64,000 bases of DNA from Spirosoma endbachense (GTDB lineage Bacteria > Bacteroidota > Bacteroidia > Cytophagales > Spirosomataceae). Below are positions 25,546 to 35,272 of this stretch, piece after piece. A program made the position numbers and the translations under genes. The stretch is from positions 9,586,494-9,650,493 of the forward strand of contig NZ_CP045997.1 of the NCBI RefSeq assembly GCF_010233585.1, given 5' to 3'. Below the pieces are notes generated by a model, which worked only from the letters and a program-made list of their open reading frames with translations, was not told where the DNA came from and did no database searches. Numbering within the stretch: position 1 is the stretch's first letter; each line of letters begins with the position of its first letter.

Positions 25546-27246
25546 TCAATAGGCATTGATACCTTTGGTATCAACTACGCCATCCATCCCCGGCCCGCCC
25601 ACGCCCACATAGCCGTGGCTGGCTCCACTTTTGTCGGGGCTGACCCAGAAGGAGTACAACTTGCCGTTTGTGAGATAGAATCGGAATTTTACCAGCTTAC
25701 CGTTTAGCGATGAGAGATCGGAAACACCTTTCCAACTGACGGCTTGCAACGTTTTATCGACTTTAACAACCTCGGCGTTCTTTACCGCAAAGGGCGCGAT
25801 TACCTTATTGGATTCGTCTAAAATCTCGACTCTTAATTCCCCCTGCGGACAGTCAATGTTGACAAATAGCTGTTGTCCGGTGAAGGTTACGGGACGGGTT
25901 GTCAGCGTTCCTTTTTGGGTAGTGGCTTCCATTGAGGCAAACCCATCGCGACGTAACGTGGCCAGCCCAACACTGGCACCTGTATACATACCGCGTGAGC
26001 CATTGGGAGCGATGCCTGCATAGCCGCAATAAGGAAACCATAATTTATCACCAATGACAGCGAAAACACCAGTTGTTCCGTGCAAATATCCTCGGTCCCA
26101 GTCGCCTTCTTTGCGCGTTGTGGCGATGAACGGGCGTCGGTCTGGCCGATCCCAGTGAAATCCGTCCCGGCTGAATCCCAATTTCAGTTCGGTAATCTTC
26201 GGAAATTTTCCTTCGTCGCAAATACGGTTGTCGGGACCTAAATGGATGTAGAATTCCCCGACCATAATGCTTTCGTAAGCTACCGCATTAAGGCTGTATA
26301 ACTGTGCTGGAGCTTTAATTTCGGGATCAGGCTCATCGAGCTTATCTGCGTTCGCCCAGAAAACGGCATTACTCCAGTCAGCCCCTTTTATAAAATCGGC
26401 GTTTTCTGAATAATACCGGGCGCGTCCCCGGCCACCTCGCTTAATGCTATAGCCCCAGACGTTTCGGAATGGATTGTAGAAAAACGAACAGTAATCATCC
26501 GCTTTTCCTACCGGAACGCCTTGCGACCAAACCCGGCCATCGGCTGACGTATGCAGGGTGTGGGGGCGACTTTCTTTATTATGCGTTCCGCGATCTGTCA
26601 GGTACTTTAACCGCTCTGAGGGATTTTTTGGCTTGAGATCGAGCCAGATTGAGTTATCACCACCAGCCCAAAGCCAGCCGGGTGGTAAGAGCAGGTTGTT
26701 TTTGCCCACAATACCCAGTTCGGGACGGTTCCATTTCAAGAGATCTTTACTGGTTGCCATCGCTAACCCACCGCGCCAGCCAGCGGTGTAGAACATCTTG
26801 AAAAGACTTTCCTGAGGATCGTAAAACACACCACCGTGACCCAGGTACGTAACGTATTGCTGGCCAGGTTCGGGCGTGCCTGTGGGGTTTATTTCCTCCG
26901 GCGTCTCGGCTTTAAACACAGGATTCCCTTCATATTTTTCAGCCGTATGGAAAACCCGTTTCAACGTGGTGTTTTCAATCAAAAAATCATCGACAAAAAG
27001 TTGTCGCCCAACATTAATGGGAATGACCTTTGGTGGATTCCGGAGATAGGGCACCTCCATTGGTTCGGCCGATTTAGGGTCCTGTGTTTTAGGCGGCCAT
27101 TCGTTGGGTAGCTCAATGCCATTATAAAGCACCTTTGCCTGGGTGTGCTCTTCGCTTTTGGCGGGTTGAGCGAGCGCAGCCGTCAGGCTCAGCAAAACAA
27201 GGCCAATTAGATAAACTAATTTAGATAACGCTCTGGTTGCCTTCAT
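25546..27246 (-). CDS. Exported beta-propeller, GH32/43-like hydrolase candidate
   Basis: A 566-residue exported protein with a signal peptide (residues 1-26, ending ALAQ). NVGRQLFVDDFLIENTTLKR begins a five-bladed propeller with repeated blocks such as LFKMFYTAGWRGG, KLWFPYCGYAG and FSRDGFHWDRPDR. The last part (about 440-566) is a beta-sandwich, as in GH32 proteins. Such proteins are often annotated as glycosyl hydrolase family 32, but I cannot confirm a catalytic triad, so activity is uncertain. The position right after SusD supports a role in glycan processing. Confidence 0.7.
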   Translation of the reverse strand: MKATRALSKLVYLIGLVLLSLTAALAQPAKSEEHTQAKVLYNGIELPNEWPPKTQDPKSAEPMEVPYLRNPPKVIPINVGRQLFVDDFLIENTTLKRVFHTAEKYEGNPVFKAETPEEINPTGTPEPGQQYVTYLGHGGVFYDPQESLFKMFYTAGWRGGLAMATSKDLLKWNRPELGIVGKNNLLLPPGWLWAGGDNSIWLDLKPKNPSERLKYLTDRGTHNKESRPHTLHTSADGRVWSQGVPVGKADDYCSFFYNPFRNVWGYSIKRGGRGRARYYSENADFIKGADWSNAVFWANADKLDEPDPEIKAPAQLYSLNAVAYESIMVGEFYIHLGPDNRICDEGKFPKITELKLGFSRDGFHWDRPDRRPFIATTRKEGDWDRGYLHGTTGVFAVIGDKLWFPYCGYAGIAPNGSRGMYTGASVGLATLRRDGFASMEATTQKGTLTTRPVTFTGQQLFVNIDCPQGELRVEILDESNKVIAPFAVKNAEVVKVDKTLQAVSWKGVSDLSSLNGKLVKFRFYLTNGKLYSFWVSPDKSGASHGYVGVGGPGMDGVVDTKGINAY

Positions 27247-27305
27247 TTCTATATGATCAGTGTAAGACGTAGTCGTGATACCTTCTTATTGGTCCAATTA
27301 GTCGA

Positions 27306-28979
27306 TTAATAGCCAGGATTTTGCTCTAGTTTGGTACTGAAGTTAGCATCAATAGCCTTTTGAGGGATTGGCCAGAACGCGTGCTTATCCTGAATCGTTG
27401 CGCGGGCATCGTCGCGCATATTGTACTTGCGAACCCGCTCTACCAGCTTTCCTGTCCGCACGAGTGTACGGTGTCTGGGTTCTTCCGTTATTAATTCACG
27501 AGCACGTTCGTCAAGAATATAATCGAGTGTTACGTTGCTGGCCAGTACAGGTTTGGCATTGGCTCGCGCCCTCACTACGTTAATATCATCGGCCGCTTTT
27601 TGAAGTTCTCCTTTACGCATATAGGCTTCGGCACGTAGCAGATAGGTTTCGGCAAGGCGATAGACAATAAAATCGGAAGATGTAAAGCCTTTGCTGAACA
27701 AACTGGTGCCGCCTAACCAACTGATGTTTCCTTCAATCTTACGTAGTGTAGGATAAATTAACTGGAAGGTATCTAATTTGGCATAATGGGCTTTTTCAAC
27801 CACTTTGCCAAACCAGGCCGATGCCGGATTATTGTAAATATAGGTTCGTCGGATGTTGTGCGGAGAGTTTCTAATGTCGTTATCCCAGTTGTCTTTCCAG
27901 AGATTATACAGGAAATAGGTTGTTGGTCGTACGATACCTACCCCTCGGCCTAAACTATCCACAACCACCATACCGGGCTTCCCATCCGGGTCCCGTACAT
28001 TGACATAAAACGGTGACCAGTTCCGAAGCGACGGGTTGCCACCCGCATTGGAACCATTACCGCCGGGCGTTACGTCCTCAAATTGCCAGACATAAATTGT
28101 CTCCTGATTGCCGGAGCTACGGTTTTGGTTGCCAGTCTTGAATAAGTCAGAATAGACGTCTCCCGGTTTATCTTTCTGGTTGCCAAACCGGGTAGTCATG
28201 AGTTTATACAACCCGGAATTGATAACTCGGGAAGCGCTTTCAATGGCTTTGTCATGTTGCCCCAGACTGATGTAGACCTCTGTCAATAAATGATCGGCGG
28301 CTGCTTTAACGATACGTCCTTCTTTGGCTTTTTCGACGGAGGCAGGTAACCATTGCGACGCAAATTCCAGATCCGCTTTTGCTGATTCGTAGACTTCCTG
28401 ACGGGTATTCCGTATAAAATCGGTTTTAGGGCCGGTATATACACTCGTAATAACTGGAACCCCACCGTATAAATTAGCCAGGAAATTGTGGGTGTAGGCG
28501 CGGAAGAAACGGGCTTCGGCAATGACTGCGTTTTTCTCGGCTTCGTTAGCCCATATCGTTTGCGTCTCTGGCTTTTCGGCATACAGAATGATCGTGTTGG
28601 CTCTGACGAGCATATCGGCATAAGCCCAGTCCCAGTAGCGTTCAACGCAAGCCGTAACGGGGGTTAAAAATGTATTCCAGTTCCGGAAATTGGGCGTTGC
28701 ATTTTCGCCATTACAGGCAATGTCGGTACCAATCTGCAAATTCATGTACCAGGTCAGGTAGTCGAATTTGGTCAGTTCTTCCCGTGCCGCATTGTGTAAG
28801 GCGGTTATGTAATTTTCGAATCCGGATTTCGAATTCAGTACGTTATCTGAACTCAGCGAAGCCAGCGGTTTTTCGGTCAGAAAATTGTCTTTACAGGCGG
28901 TAAATGCTAGCAACAGAACAATCCAGAGCTGTTTCCGGCCGAACCAGTAGGTTAACGAAGATTGACGGAATAGTTTCAT
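27306..28979 (-). CDS. SusD/RagB-type glycan-binding lipoprotein
   Basis: A 557-residue outer-membrane lipoprotein of the SusD/RagB family that captures glycan at the cell surface for its SusC partner. The lipobox is LLLAFTACKD (Cys about 29). The N-terminal FLTEKPLASLSSDNVLNSKS segment, the TPR helices (EARFFRAYTHNFLANLYGGVP) and the C-terminal LLRAEAYMRKGELQKAADDI and ELITEEPRHRTLVRTG blocks are typical. It starts 13 bp after the SusC stop. Ligand not deducible. Confidence 0.95.
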   Translation of the reverse strand: MKLFRQSSLTYWFGRKQLWIVLLLAFTACKDNFLTEKPLASLSSDNVLNSKSGFENYITALHNAAREELTKFDYLTWYMNLQIGTDIACNGENATPNFRNWNTFLTPVTACVERYWDWAYADMLVRANTIILYAEKPETQTIWANEAEKNAVIAEARFFRAYTHNFLANLYGGVPVITSVYTGPKTDFIRNTRQEVYESAKADLEFASQWLPASVEKAKEGRIVKAAADHLLTEVYISLGQHDKAIESASRVINSGLYKLMTTRFGNQKDKPGDVYSDLFKTGNQNRSSGNQETIYVWQFEDVTPGGNGSNAGGNPSLRNWSPFYVNVRDPDGKPGMVVVDSLGRGVGIVRPTTYFLYNLWKDNWDNDIRNSPHNIRRTYIYNNPASAWFGKVVEKAHYAKLDTFQLIYPTLRKIEGNISWLGGTSLFSKGFTSSDFIVYRLAETYLLRAEAYMRKGELQKAADDINVVRARANAKPVLASNVTLDYILDERARELITEEPRHRTLVRTGKLVERVRKYNMRDDARATIQDKHAFWPIPQKAIDANFSTKLEQNPGY

Positions 28980-28992
28980 AGTTTGGAAAGGT

Positions 28993-31992
28993 TTAGAAGC
29001 CTACATTAACACCAATGGTTACGATTCGCGAGGCAGGAATACCATTTTGAGTTGCTCCACTTTCGGGATCTGCGCCGGGCCACTTCGATAGCGTGAGCAG
29101 GTTTTTTCCACTCAGAAAAATCCGGGCGTTGGTCAGGTGAGCTTTATTGACCCAGGTAGTTGGCAGGTCATACGCTAGCGAGACATCCTGTAGCCGGACG
29201 AAATCCCGACTTCGATAATAGCCATGTCCCAGCGGGTTCACGTAGGTTACCGAAGGGCTGATATTCGATTTGTTTTCGGGCGTCCACCAGCCTGCGTCAA
29301 TACGGTTGTAATTACGGTGTGTGTGAATGCCGGGGTCTAAATCGATAGATGATATCCAGGATTGCATCGCATTGACAAATACGGATAACGAAAGGCGGTT
29401 GTAACGTACCGTGTTGGTAAGACCCCAGCGATATTGCGGCTGGCCGGTTTGTCCAATAATGGTCCGATCGTTGGTTGGCTCTATTTTTCCATCCCCATTC
29501 AGGTCTTTCAGGCGGACAAAACCTGGCTTATTGCCGGCTGGAATTTCATCGCCTTCCTGATAGATTCCGTCAAATACGTAATCGTATGCAACGTTCATAG
29601 GCTGGCCAATAAACCATCGGTTTCCTAAGTCGTCATCTTCCCGACCATCGCCATTGGTGTCGGAATTATAGAGATGGACGATTTTATTTTTGTTGGTCGA
29701 AAAGACCAGATTACTGCTCCATTCAAATTTCCCTTTTCTAACGTTTACCGTATTCAGGCTCAGTTCAAAACCTTTGTTATTGCTGGCACCGATGTTCGTC
29801 CATACCGACGTGTAGCCCGTCATGGTTGGTAGCGAACGTTGTACCAGCAGGTCGTGCGTATCCATGTTGTAATACTCGACGGTACCGCCTAAACGTCCTT
29901 TAAAAAGCTCAAAATCGATAGCTGCGTTGGCCGTATACGTAGTTTCCCATTTTAAGTCGGAATTGGCCATTCGAGAGGGAAACACACCTAATGAAGACAC
30001 ACCACCATCGCCATAAACGTAGCGATTGATACCAGAAAGACTCAACGATTGATACGGGTTAATGGCCTGATTACCTACGGCCCCATACGACAGTCGCACT
30101 TTTAGTAAGTCAATGAAATTGAGCTTTTTAACGAAATCTTCTTCTGAAGCAACCCACGCTATTGAGCCTGATGGGAACGTAGCGTATTTGTTGTTGGCGG
30201 CAAAAACTGAACTACCATCCCGCCGGGTTGTGAGGGTTAGTAAGTACTTGTTTCTGAAGCGATAATTGAAACGTAGCATGGAAGAGATGCCATCCAGTGC
30301 CTGTGCATCGGACGAAGTAGTCATTAACCCACCCAAACCTAGATTATTCCAGCCTAACGCATCGGATGAAAGCTGCGAGGCATTGGCCGTCGTAGACTCC
30401 CAGCCCATGTGATTTCGCCCGTATAACAACGTAACGTCCAGCGCATTGTCCCGATTAAACTGGTGGTTATACGTAACAATGTTTTCCAGAACCCAGTCGA
30501 AATCTTCCCGGTTAAACTTACTGGCGCTGGTGGTATTGGCCGTAGCGAGCTTGTCCTGCAGCAGGAAATTGTAGTTATGCTGCCAGCGGTAATTGGGCGA
30601 ATAATTAAGCCGGTAACTAAGCCCTTTCAGGAACGGAATATCGGCAATGGCGTAGAAGTTGGTAAATAGATTGTGCCAGATTTCTTCATTTTGCGTCAGA
30701 TAGGCCACCCGGAGTGGATTCGCCTGATTGGTCTGGTCTTCGGGTAAAAGATAGAATGTTGGATTACCGGCAATAAATGGCGTAGCATACGGGCCGATGT
30801 TACTGGCCTGGTCGGGTTCGCGCCCCGAATAATCCCGCCAGCTATAGGTTGTATTCAGACCGACTCTGAACCAGTCCGTTACCTGATTTTCAATATTAGC
30901 CCGTAAGGATATCCGCTTCATATTGTCGTTGAGGTATAAGCCCCGTTCGTCGACCAAAGCGGCTGAGAGATAATAGTTTGTCCGATTGGTACGCCCTGAG
31001 AGGCTAAGGTCGTACGACGCAATGCTGCTTTTTTGCGATACCATATCCCAGTGGTCGATTACCCGGCCAGCTTCATAGTTTGCCACTTCAGACGGATGCA
31101 GATAATCGCTGATGGAGTTGGTGGACAGCCCGACGGCTTTGTTATAATCAATTTTCCGTTGAAGGTACCGTTCAGGCGTGAGCAGATTAACCTTATAACT
31201 TCGGTCGGCCACGCCGTAAAAGGCGTTTACCCGAATCGTTGGTTTTTCGGTAGTCCCTTTCTTCGACGTAATGAGAATGACACCATTAGCTGCACGTGAG
31301 CCGTAAATGGCTGCTGCGCTGGCATCTTTCAACACTTCCATCGACTCGATATCGTTGGGATTTATTTCGGCCAGACTACCGTTGAAAAAGATCCCATCCA
31401 GTACAATCAGCGGATTATTACCACCGCTGAGCGAACGAGGGCCACGTATCAGAATCGAACCATTTTGCCCCGGTCTGCCATTGTCGGTAAACTGAACACC
31501 AGCCACACGGCCACGTAACGATTGGGTAATGTTTGTGTTGGGAAGATTCTCAGTCTGCTTCATGTCGATTTTCGTCACCGAGCCCGTTACGTTCCGACGC
31601 GACTGAGTACCATAACCGACCACTACCATTTCATCCAGCGTTTTCTGGTCTACCTGAAGCACGATATCTAACGTAGTGTTTCTGCCAACATCGATGGTTT
31701 TCGAGAGATAGCCGACGAAACTGATGACCAGTTGGGCGTTTTGGTCAGGAACCGTAAGCTCATACTGCCCCTCGCCATTAGTGACAGTGCCCCGCTGTGT
31801 ACCTTTGATCAGGACATTGACACCAGGTAGCGGTGTATTGTTTTCTGCATCCCGAACCGTTCCGCGTATGATCCGTTCAGGGGGCGTAGTGCTGGCGAAG
31901 CCGGTAGTAATTGAGGAAAGAAAGAATGATACCAGGAGCACCAATCTGCCAGCGGATTGTATTGACCGTTTTGACTGTAAGAGTTTTAGCAT
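28993..31992 (-). CDS. SusC/RagA-type TonB-dependent transporter
   Basis: A glycan importer of the outer membrane, about 999 residues from the chosen Met, which begins a basic-then-hydrophobic signal peptide (MLKLLQSKRSIQSAG). An in-frame start 26 codons upstream (32070) is less likely because it places non-signal sequence first. After the signal comes the CarboxypepD-like domain (IIRGTVRDAENNTPLPGVNV), then the plug with VVGYGTQSRRNVTGSV and the SusC signature GVILITSKKG, and then the barrel, ending in VTIGVNVGF. It heads a six-gene leftward operon with the divergent AraC at 32286. Confidence 0.95.
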   Translation of the reverse strand: MLKLLQSKRSIQSAGRLVLLVSFFLSSITTGFASTTPPERIIRGTVRDAENNTPLPGVNVLIKGTQRGTVTNGEGQYELTVPDQNAQLVISFVGYLSKTIDVGRNTTLDIVLQVDQKTLDEMVVVGYGTQSRRNVTGSVTKIDMKQTENLPNTNITQSLRGRVAGVQFTDNGRPGQNGSILIRGPRSLSGGNNPLIVLDGIFFNGSLAEINPNDIESMEVLKDASAAAIYGSRAANGVILITSKKGTTEKPTIRVNAFYGVADRSYKVNLLTPERYLQRKIDYNKAVGLSTNSISDYLHPSEVANYEAGRVIDHWDMVSQKSSIASYDLSLSGRTNRTNYYLSAALVDERGLYLNDNMKRISLRANIENQVTDWFRVGLNTTYSWRDYSGREPDQASNIGPYATPFIAGNPTFYLLPEDQTNQANPLRVAYLTQNEEIWHNLFTNFYAIADIPFLKGLSYRLNYSPNYRWQHNYNFLLQDKLATANTTSASKFNREDFDWVLENIVTYNHQFNRDNALDVTLLYGRNHMGWESTTANASQLSSDALGWNNLGLGGLMTTSSDAQALDGISSMLRFNYRFRNKYLLTLTTRRDGSSVFAANNKYATFPSGSIAWVASEEDFVKKLNFIDLLKVRLSYGAVGNQAINPYQSLSLSGINRYVYGDGGVSSLGVFPSRMANSDLKWETTYTANAAIDFELFKGRLGGTVEYYNMDTHDLLVQRSLPTMTGYTSVWTNIGASNNKGFELSLNTVNVRKGKFEWSSNLVFSTNKNKIVHLYNSDTNGDGREDDDLGNRWFIGQPMNVAYDYVFDGIYQEGDEIPAGNKPGFVRLKDLNGDGKIEPTNDRTIIGQTGQPQYRWGLTNTVRYNRLSLSVFVNAMQSWISSIDLDPGIHTHRNYNRIDAGWWTPENKSNISPSVTYVNPLGHGYYRSRDFVRLQDVSLAYDLPTTWVNKAHLTNARIFLSGKNLLTLSKWPGADPESGATQNGIPASRIVTIGVNVGF

Positions 31993-32285
31993 TTGTTTTT
32001 GGCTTTGAAGGACTGACCCGTAATCATACTGCAAAGCTCCTGGAAACAAGGCTAATTGGCGTTCAATCAATTATCTAGTATGTCCTTAAAATTATCATAT
32101 CACTTTTTGGTGAAATAGTATGAAACTATGGGCAAGGCCATATGTCGGTCTATTTAGGGCTATATGGAATAAAAGTTGTAGAACTAGGTCGATTTCAGGC
32201 GAAATCAGCTTAATTACATGTTTTTCAGATAAATTATAATTATTGTAAAATTGCTGCGCCTACTACTCTAATCGCCCCTAAAAAG

Positions 32286-33191
32286 ATGAAACCTCAATTT
32301 TATCTTGTACCACGAGACGTTTTAAGTTCGCATGTGTCGCGCCATCATATCCTGCCAAATTTTGGCACCATCTGGCATTACCATCCTGAATTAGAACTGC
32401 ACTTTATTGTTCGTGGCGAGGGCGTTCGATTCGTGGGCGATAATGTAAGCAATTTCAACGCGGGCGAGTTGCTACTACTGGGCGAAAATCTGCCGCATAT
32501 GTGGCGTTGTAATGAACAATACTTCAGACAGGACCCAACGATTACCGCAGAGGCCGTTGTTGTTCAGTTTCTGCCTGATTTCATGGGGCAGGATTTTCTG
32601 CAAAAGCCGGAGGTCGATCCAATTCTGCACTTATATGACAAGGCCAAGGCAGGGCTTGTCATTACAGGAAAGACGCGGGAAGCGTTGATTCCGCTTATGC
32701 TTGAATCGGCAAAAACGTCGGGGCTCCACCGACTCGTTCTGATTCTTTCGATGGTAGATATTCTGACAACTAGTGAAGAAATGCATCCAATTTCGACCAA
32801 AGATGGTTTGTATCACCCTAACAAGGAAGAGACCGACCGATTGAATAAGGTATATAACTATGCGCTCATAAATTACCGAAGAGAGTTGACGCTGGAGGAG
32901 ATTGCGTCTGTAGCGAATCTGAGCGTTACCTCCTTTTGCCGCTACTTTAAGATGGTGACCAAAAAGACCTTCCACGATTTTTTAATCGAAATACGCATCA
33001 GCCACGCTCAGCGAATGCTTGTTGAGGATATCGATATTACCACCGAAGCTGTTTGTTTTGAGTGTGGGTTCAACAATCGCTCTAATTTCTTCAGCCATTT
33101 CAAACGCATAACCGGTATTACTCCCTTCGAGTACAAACGCAAATGCCATCATGTGCAAATGCCCCCCCTTTATCAACAACCGGATAATTAA
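32286..33191 (+). CDS. AraC-family regulator with cupin sensor
   Basis: A 301-residue regulator. The N-terminal cupin (about 20-110) has HYHPELELHFIVRGEG and GELLLLGENLPHMWR, the pattern of sugar-sensing AraC proteins. The HTH domain is at about 195-290 (LEEIASVANLSVTSFCRYF, then TTEAVCFECGFNNRSNFFSH). It is divergent from the SusC operon across a 215-295 bp intergenic region, so it most likely activates that operon in response to its breakdown product. Its 3' end adjoins the integrase remnant. Confidence 0.9.
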   Translation: MKPQFYLVPRDVLSSHVSRHHILPNFGTIWHYHPELELHFIVRGEGVRFVGDNVSNFNAGELLLLGENLPHMWRCNEQYFRQDPTITAEAVVVQFLPDFMGQDFLQKPEVDPILHLYDKAKAGLVITGKTREALIPLMLESAKTSGLHRLVLILSMVDILTTSEEMHPISTKDGLYHPNKEETDRLNKVYNYALINYRRELTLEEIASVANLSVTSFCRYFKMVTKKTFHDFLIEIRISHAQRMLVEDIDITTEAVCFECGFNNRSNFFSHFKRITGITPFEYKRKCHHVQMPPLYQQPDN

Positions 33192-33743
33192 AAACTGTGC
33201 AGATCAAGTAGTGCGTAGCTACGGGAAACCCGTTCGCCAGTGGCGGTTCGCCTTTATCAGTGACAAAAAAGATAAACCCAAATCCGTCGTTTTGGAGGAG
33301 CCCGCCCTGTCGATCATACTCCGCCATGCAGCCGACAAGGAACCGCAGGATTTTATATTTCCTTTCCTGCGCCAGGCCCACTACAAAACAATGACAGAAA
33401 GCGAACTTTCCGACGCTATCGGCATCAAGATCAATTATATTGACAAAGTCCTCAAACGGGTGGCCACTTACTTGGAGATTCCTAAAAACCTGACCATCTA
33501 CGCGGCCCGGCATACGTTTGCCGAGCATTTATTCGAGCTGACCGAGAATGTTTGACTGGTGCAACAGGTGCTCGGTCATTTTCCATCGTGACAACAGAAC
33601 GCTATTTGTCTGGCTTTGCTCAAGACGTTGTCGATAAGGCCAATGTGCTTTATAAACAACGGGCCGGTAGTGGACCGCAGATCATAACCAATGAACAGGA
33701 GCCGGAGTCGGAAGTTATCCCAGCCCGTAGAAAACACCTGTAA
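33192..33743 (+). pseudogene. Tyrosine recombinase (integrase) remnant
   Basis: The C-terminal catalytic part of a phage-type tyrosine recombinase with no N-terminal domain. RFAFISDKKDKPKSVVLEE, then LTIYAARHTFAEHLFEL carry the HxxR-type box; after an in-frame TGA (where Trp is usual) VQQVLGH, a 1-nt deletion, and SIVTTERYLSGFAQ with the catalytic Tyr follow. Stop and frameshift show that it is inactive. It begins directly after the AraC stop, so an old integration or deletion probably ended here. Confidence 0.75.
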
Positions 33744-34054
33744 AACATTTTGCGAAAATGCCCGAAAAAATGCCTTTCTCACACGATACCGCAAACACCC
33801 TAACTTGCTGATAACGAAAGGAAATATTCCGTCTAATTTCGTAATCTTGTTATATAGGTTAGGAAAACTCTGCCAACATATTGATTGACAGAGTTTTTGT
33901 TTTAGCTACTCAAACAAACCAATAAGCTTCTTATGTGAATCCTTAAATTGGCTGGAGATTGTCTCTGGTATTTTACGTTTATTGATGTGCGTCAGCCAGT
34001 AAAGAAATACGTACAGGCCAGTCTGCGCCTTTACGAAACTGACTGGCTTCAACG
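33744..34054. other. Intergenic stretch, nothing recognised
   Basis: About 310 bp between the integrase remnant and the DUF1348 gene. No ORF, repeat or clear hairpin that I can support. Confidence 0.4.
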
Positions 34055-34570
34055 TTAAAAAATTCTTCGTTCCTCTTCAGTAATGAGGGCATCATTGATG
34101 CTGGCATAGCGTTTGGCCATCAAGCCGTTCTGATCAAATTCCCACAGTTCATTGCCGTAACTACGATACCACTGACCCGTTTCATCGTGCCATTCGTACT
34201 CAAAGCGCACGGCCATCCGGTTTTCCCGAAAGCCCCAAAGTTCTTTTTTGAGCCGGTAATCCAATTCGGTAGTCCACTTTCGAGTCAGAAAATCTTTAAC
34301 CTGCTCACGCCCATTGATAAACTCGGCTCGGTTCCGCCATTCGGTATCCAGTGTATAGGCCTGACTGACCCGTTCGGGATCTTTGCTGTTCCAGGCATCT
34401 TCAGCCATCTGTACTTTCTGCCGGGCCGTTTCCAGGGTAAAGGGTGGGAGGGGTAATCGCTGGGTAGTCACTGGTGTGTAAATCTGGTTGAGAATAGTTT
34501 CATCCCACATCGTGTCACCACATTCCTCGTTGACAAAGGGGACATCATCTGAGTCGTTAATTGTGCTCAT
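34055..34570 (-). CDS. DUF1348 (NTF2-like) protein
   Basis: A 171-residue cytoplasmic protein of the DUF1348 branch of the NTF2-like fold. Family blocks are [59 protein letters not shown] and [19 protein letters not shown]. Length is near the usual 150-160 with an acidic N-terminal extension. Biochemical role is not established. It lies 64 bp downstream of the AhpD-like gene on the same strand and may share its TetR-controlled promoter. Confidence 0.85.
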   Translation of the reverse strand: MSTINDSDDVPFVNEECGDTMWDETILNQIYTPVTTQRLPLPPFTLETARQKVQMAEDAWNSKDPERVSQAYTLDTEWRNRAEFINGREQVKDFLTRKWTTELDYRLKKELWGFRENRMAVRFEYEWHDETGQWYRSYGNELWEFDQNGLMAKRYASINDALITEEERRIF

Positions 34571-34633
34571 GATCCATACAGAGAATAGGCGGATAGCAAG
34601 AACCGGATTCAGGTATCCGCTAAGTGAAATTAG

Positions 34634-35185
34634 TTAAGCAGGCTGCGTTTGCAGAGCTGGTGCAAGGGGGAAATCAATAGGAATTTGGGTCAGGTTGTGT
34701 AGGTAGTTCATGGCAATTTTGTCGCTCACCTGAAGGATCACGTCCACTAGATTACCCTGGGTGTAGCCCGCTGCGAAAAATGCGTCGAGTTGCTCCTGGA
34801 AGACCCGTCCTTTGTTTTCGGTAATGACTTTGGCCAGGCTAACGAGGGCATTCAATTTAGGATTGGTACTGTGCCCAGCCCGAAGATCCAAGGTGTCGGC
34901 TTCGGCCAATCCGTTCATTTTACCCAGAACCGTATGAGCGCTTAGGCAATATTGGCAACCATTCACCTCACTGACCACTAAGTTAACTGCTTCTTTCTCT
35001 TTATTGGAGAGCGAGGATTTGGCTCCCTGAAAAGCCAAATAGCGGGGCAGGCCATTTTCAGAGTAAGCGATGGCAGCGTAGAGATTGGGCACGAAGCCAA
35101 CCGCTTTAAGTAAGCCATCAAAGGCTTGTTGTGAAGCAGGCGATACCTGATCGCGGGTTGGGACGGTGAATTGTGAAGATGACAT
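34634..35185 (-). CDS. Carboxymuconolactone decarboxylase/AhpD-like protein
   Basis: A peroxidase-like protein of the AhpD/CMD family, 183 residues from the chosen Met (MSSSQFTVPTRDQ). The redox motif CQYCLSAHTVLGK gives CxxC and the downstream His. The start at 35248 is rejected because the extra 21 codons run through a TetR operator (35214-35231). Members reduce peroxides or act as thiol oxidoreductases. It is encoded next to the TetR gene at 35273, which probably represses it. Confidence 0.88.
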   Translation of the reverse strand: MSSSQFTVPTRDQVSPASQQAFDGLLKAVGFVPNLYAAIAYSENGLPRYLAFQGAKSSLSNKEKEAVNLVVSEVNGCQYCLSAHTVLGKMNGLAEADTLDLRAGHSTNPKLNALVSLAKVITENKGRVFQEQLDAFFAAGYTQGNLVDVILQVSDKIAMNYLHNLTQIPIDFPLAPALQTQPA

Positions 35186-35213
35186 ACAATAAAGTTGTTT
35201 AGTAGAATAGAAA

Positions 35214-35231
35214 TTACCGAACGTTTGGTAA
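35214..35231. promoter_or_regulatory. TetR-type operator before the AhpD-like gene
   Basis: TTACCGAACGTTTGGTAA, an 18-bp near-palindrome with one mismatched pair. Its core TACCGAACGTTNGGTA is the same as in the larger palindrome upstream of the tetR gene, 630 bp away, so both are likely bound by the same repressor. Confidence 0.75.
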
Positions 35232-35272
35232 AAATTGTGGGCCAGCAAATGAGACTTTATCTGCTCAATTTG

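Noticed and set aside
35186..35248. Longer N-terminus for the AhpD-like protein
   Set aside because: The added codons pass through a TetR operator and do not match the family.
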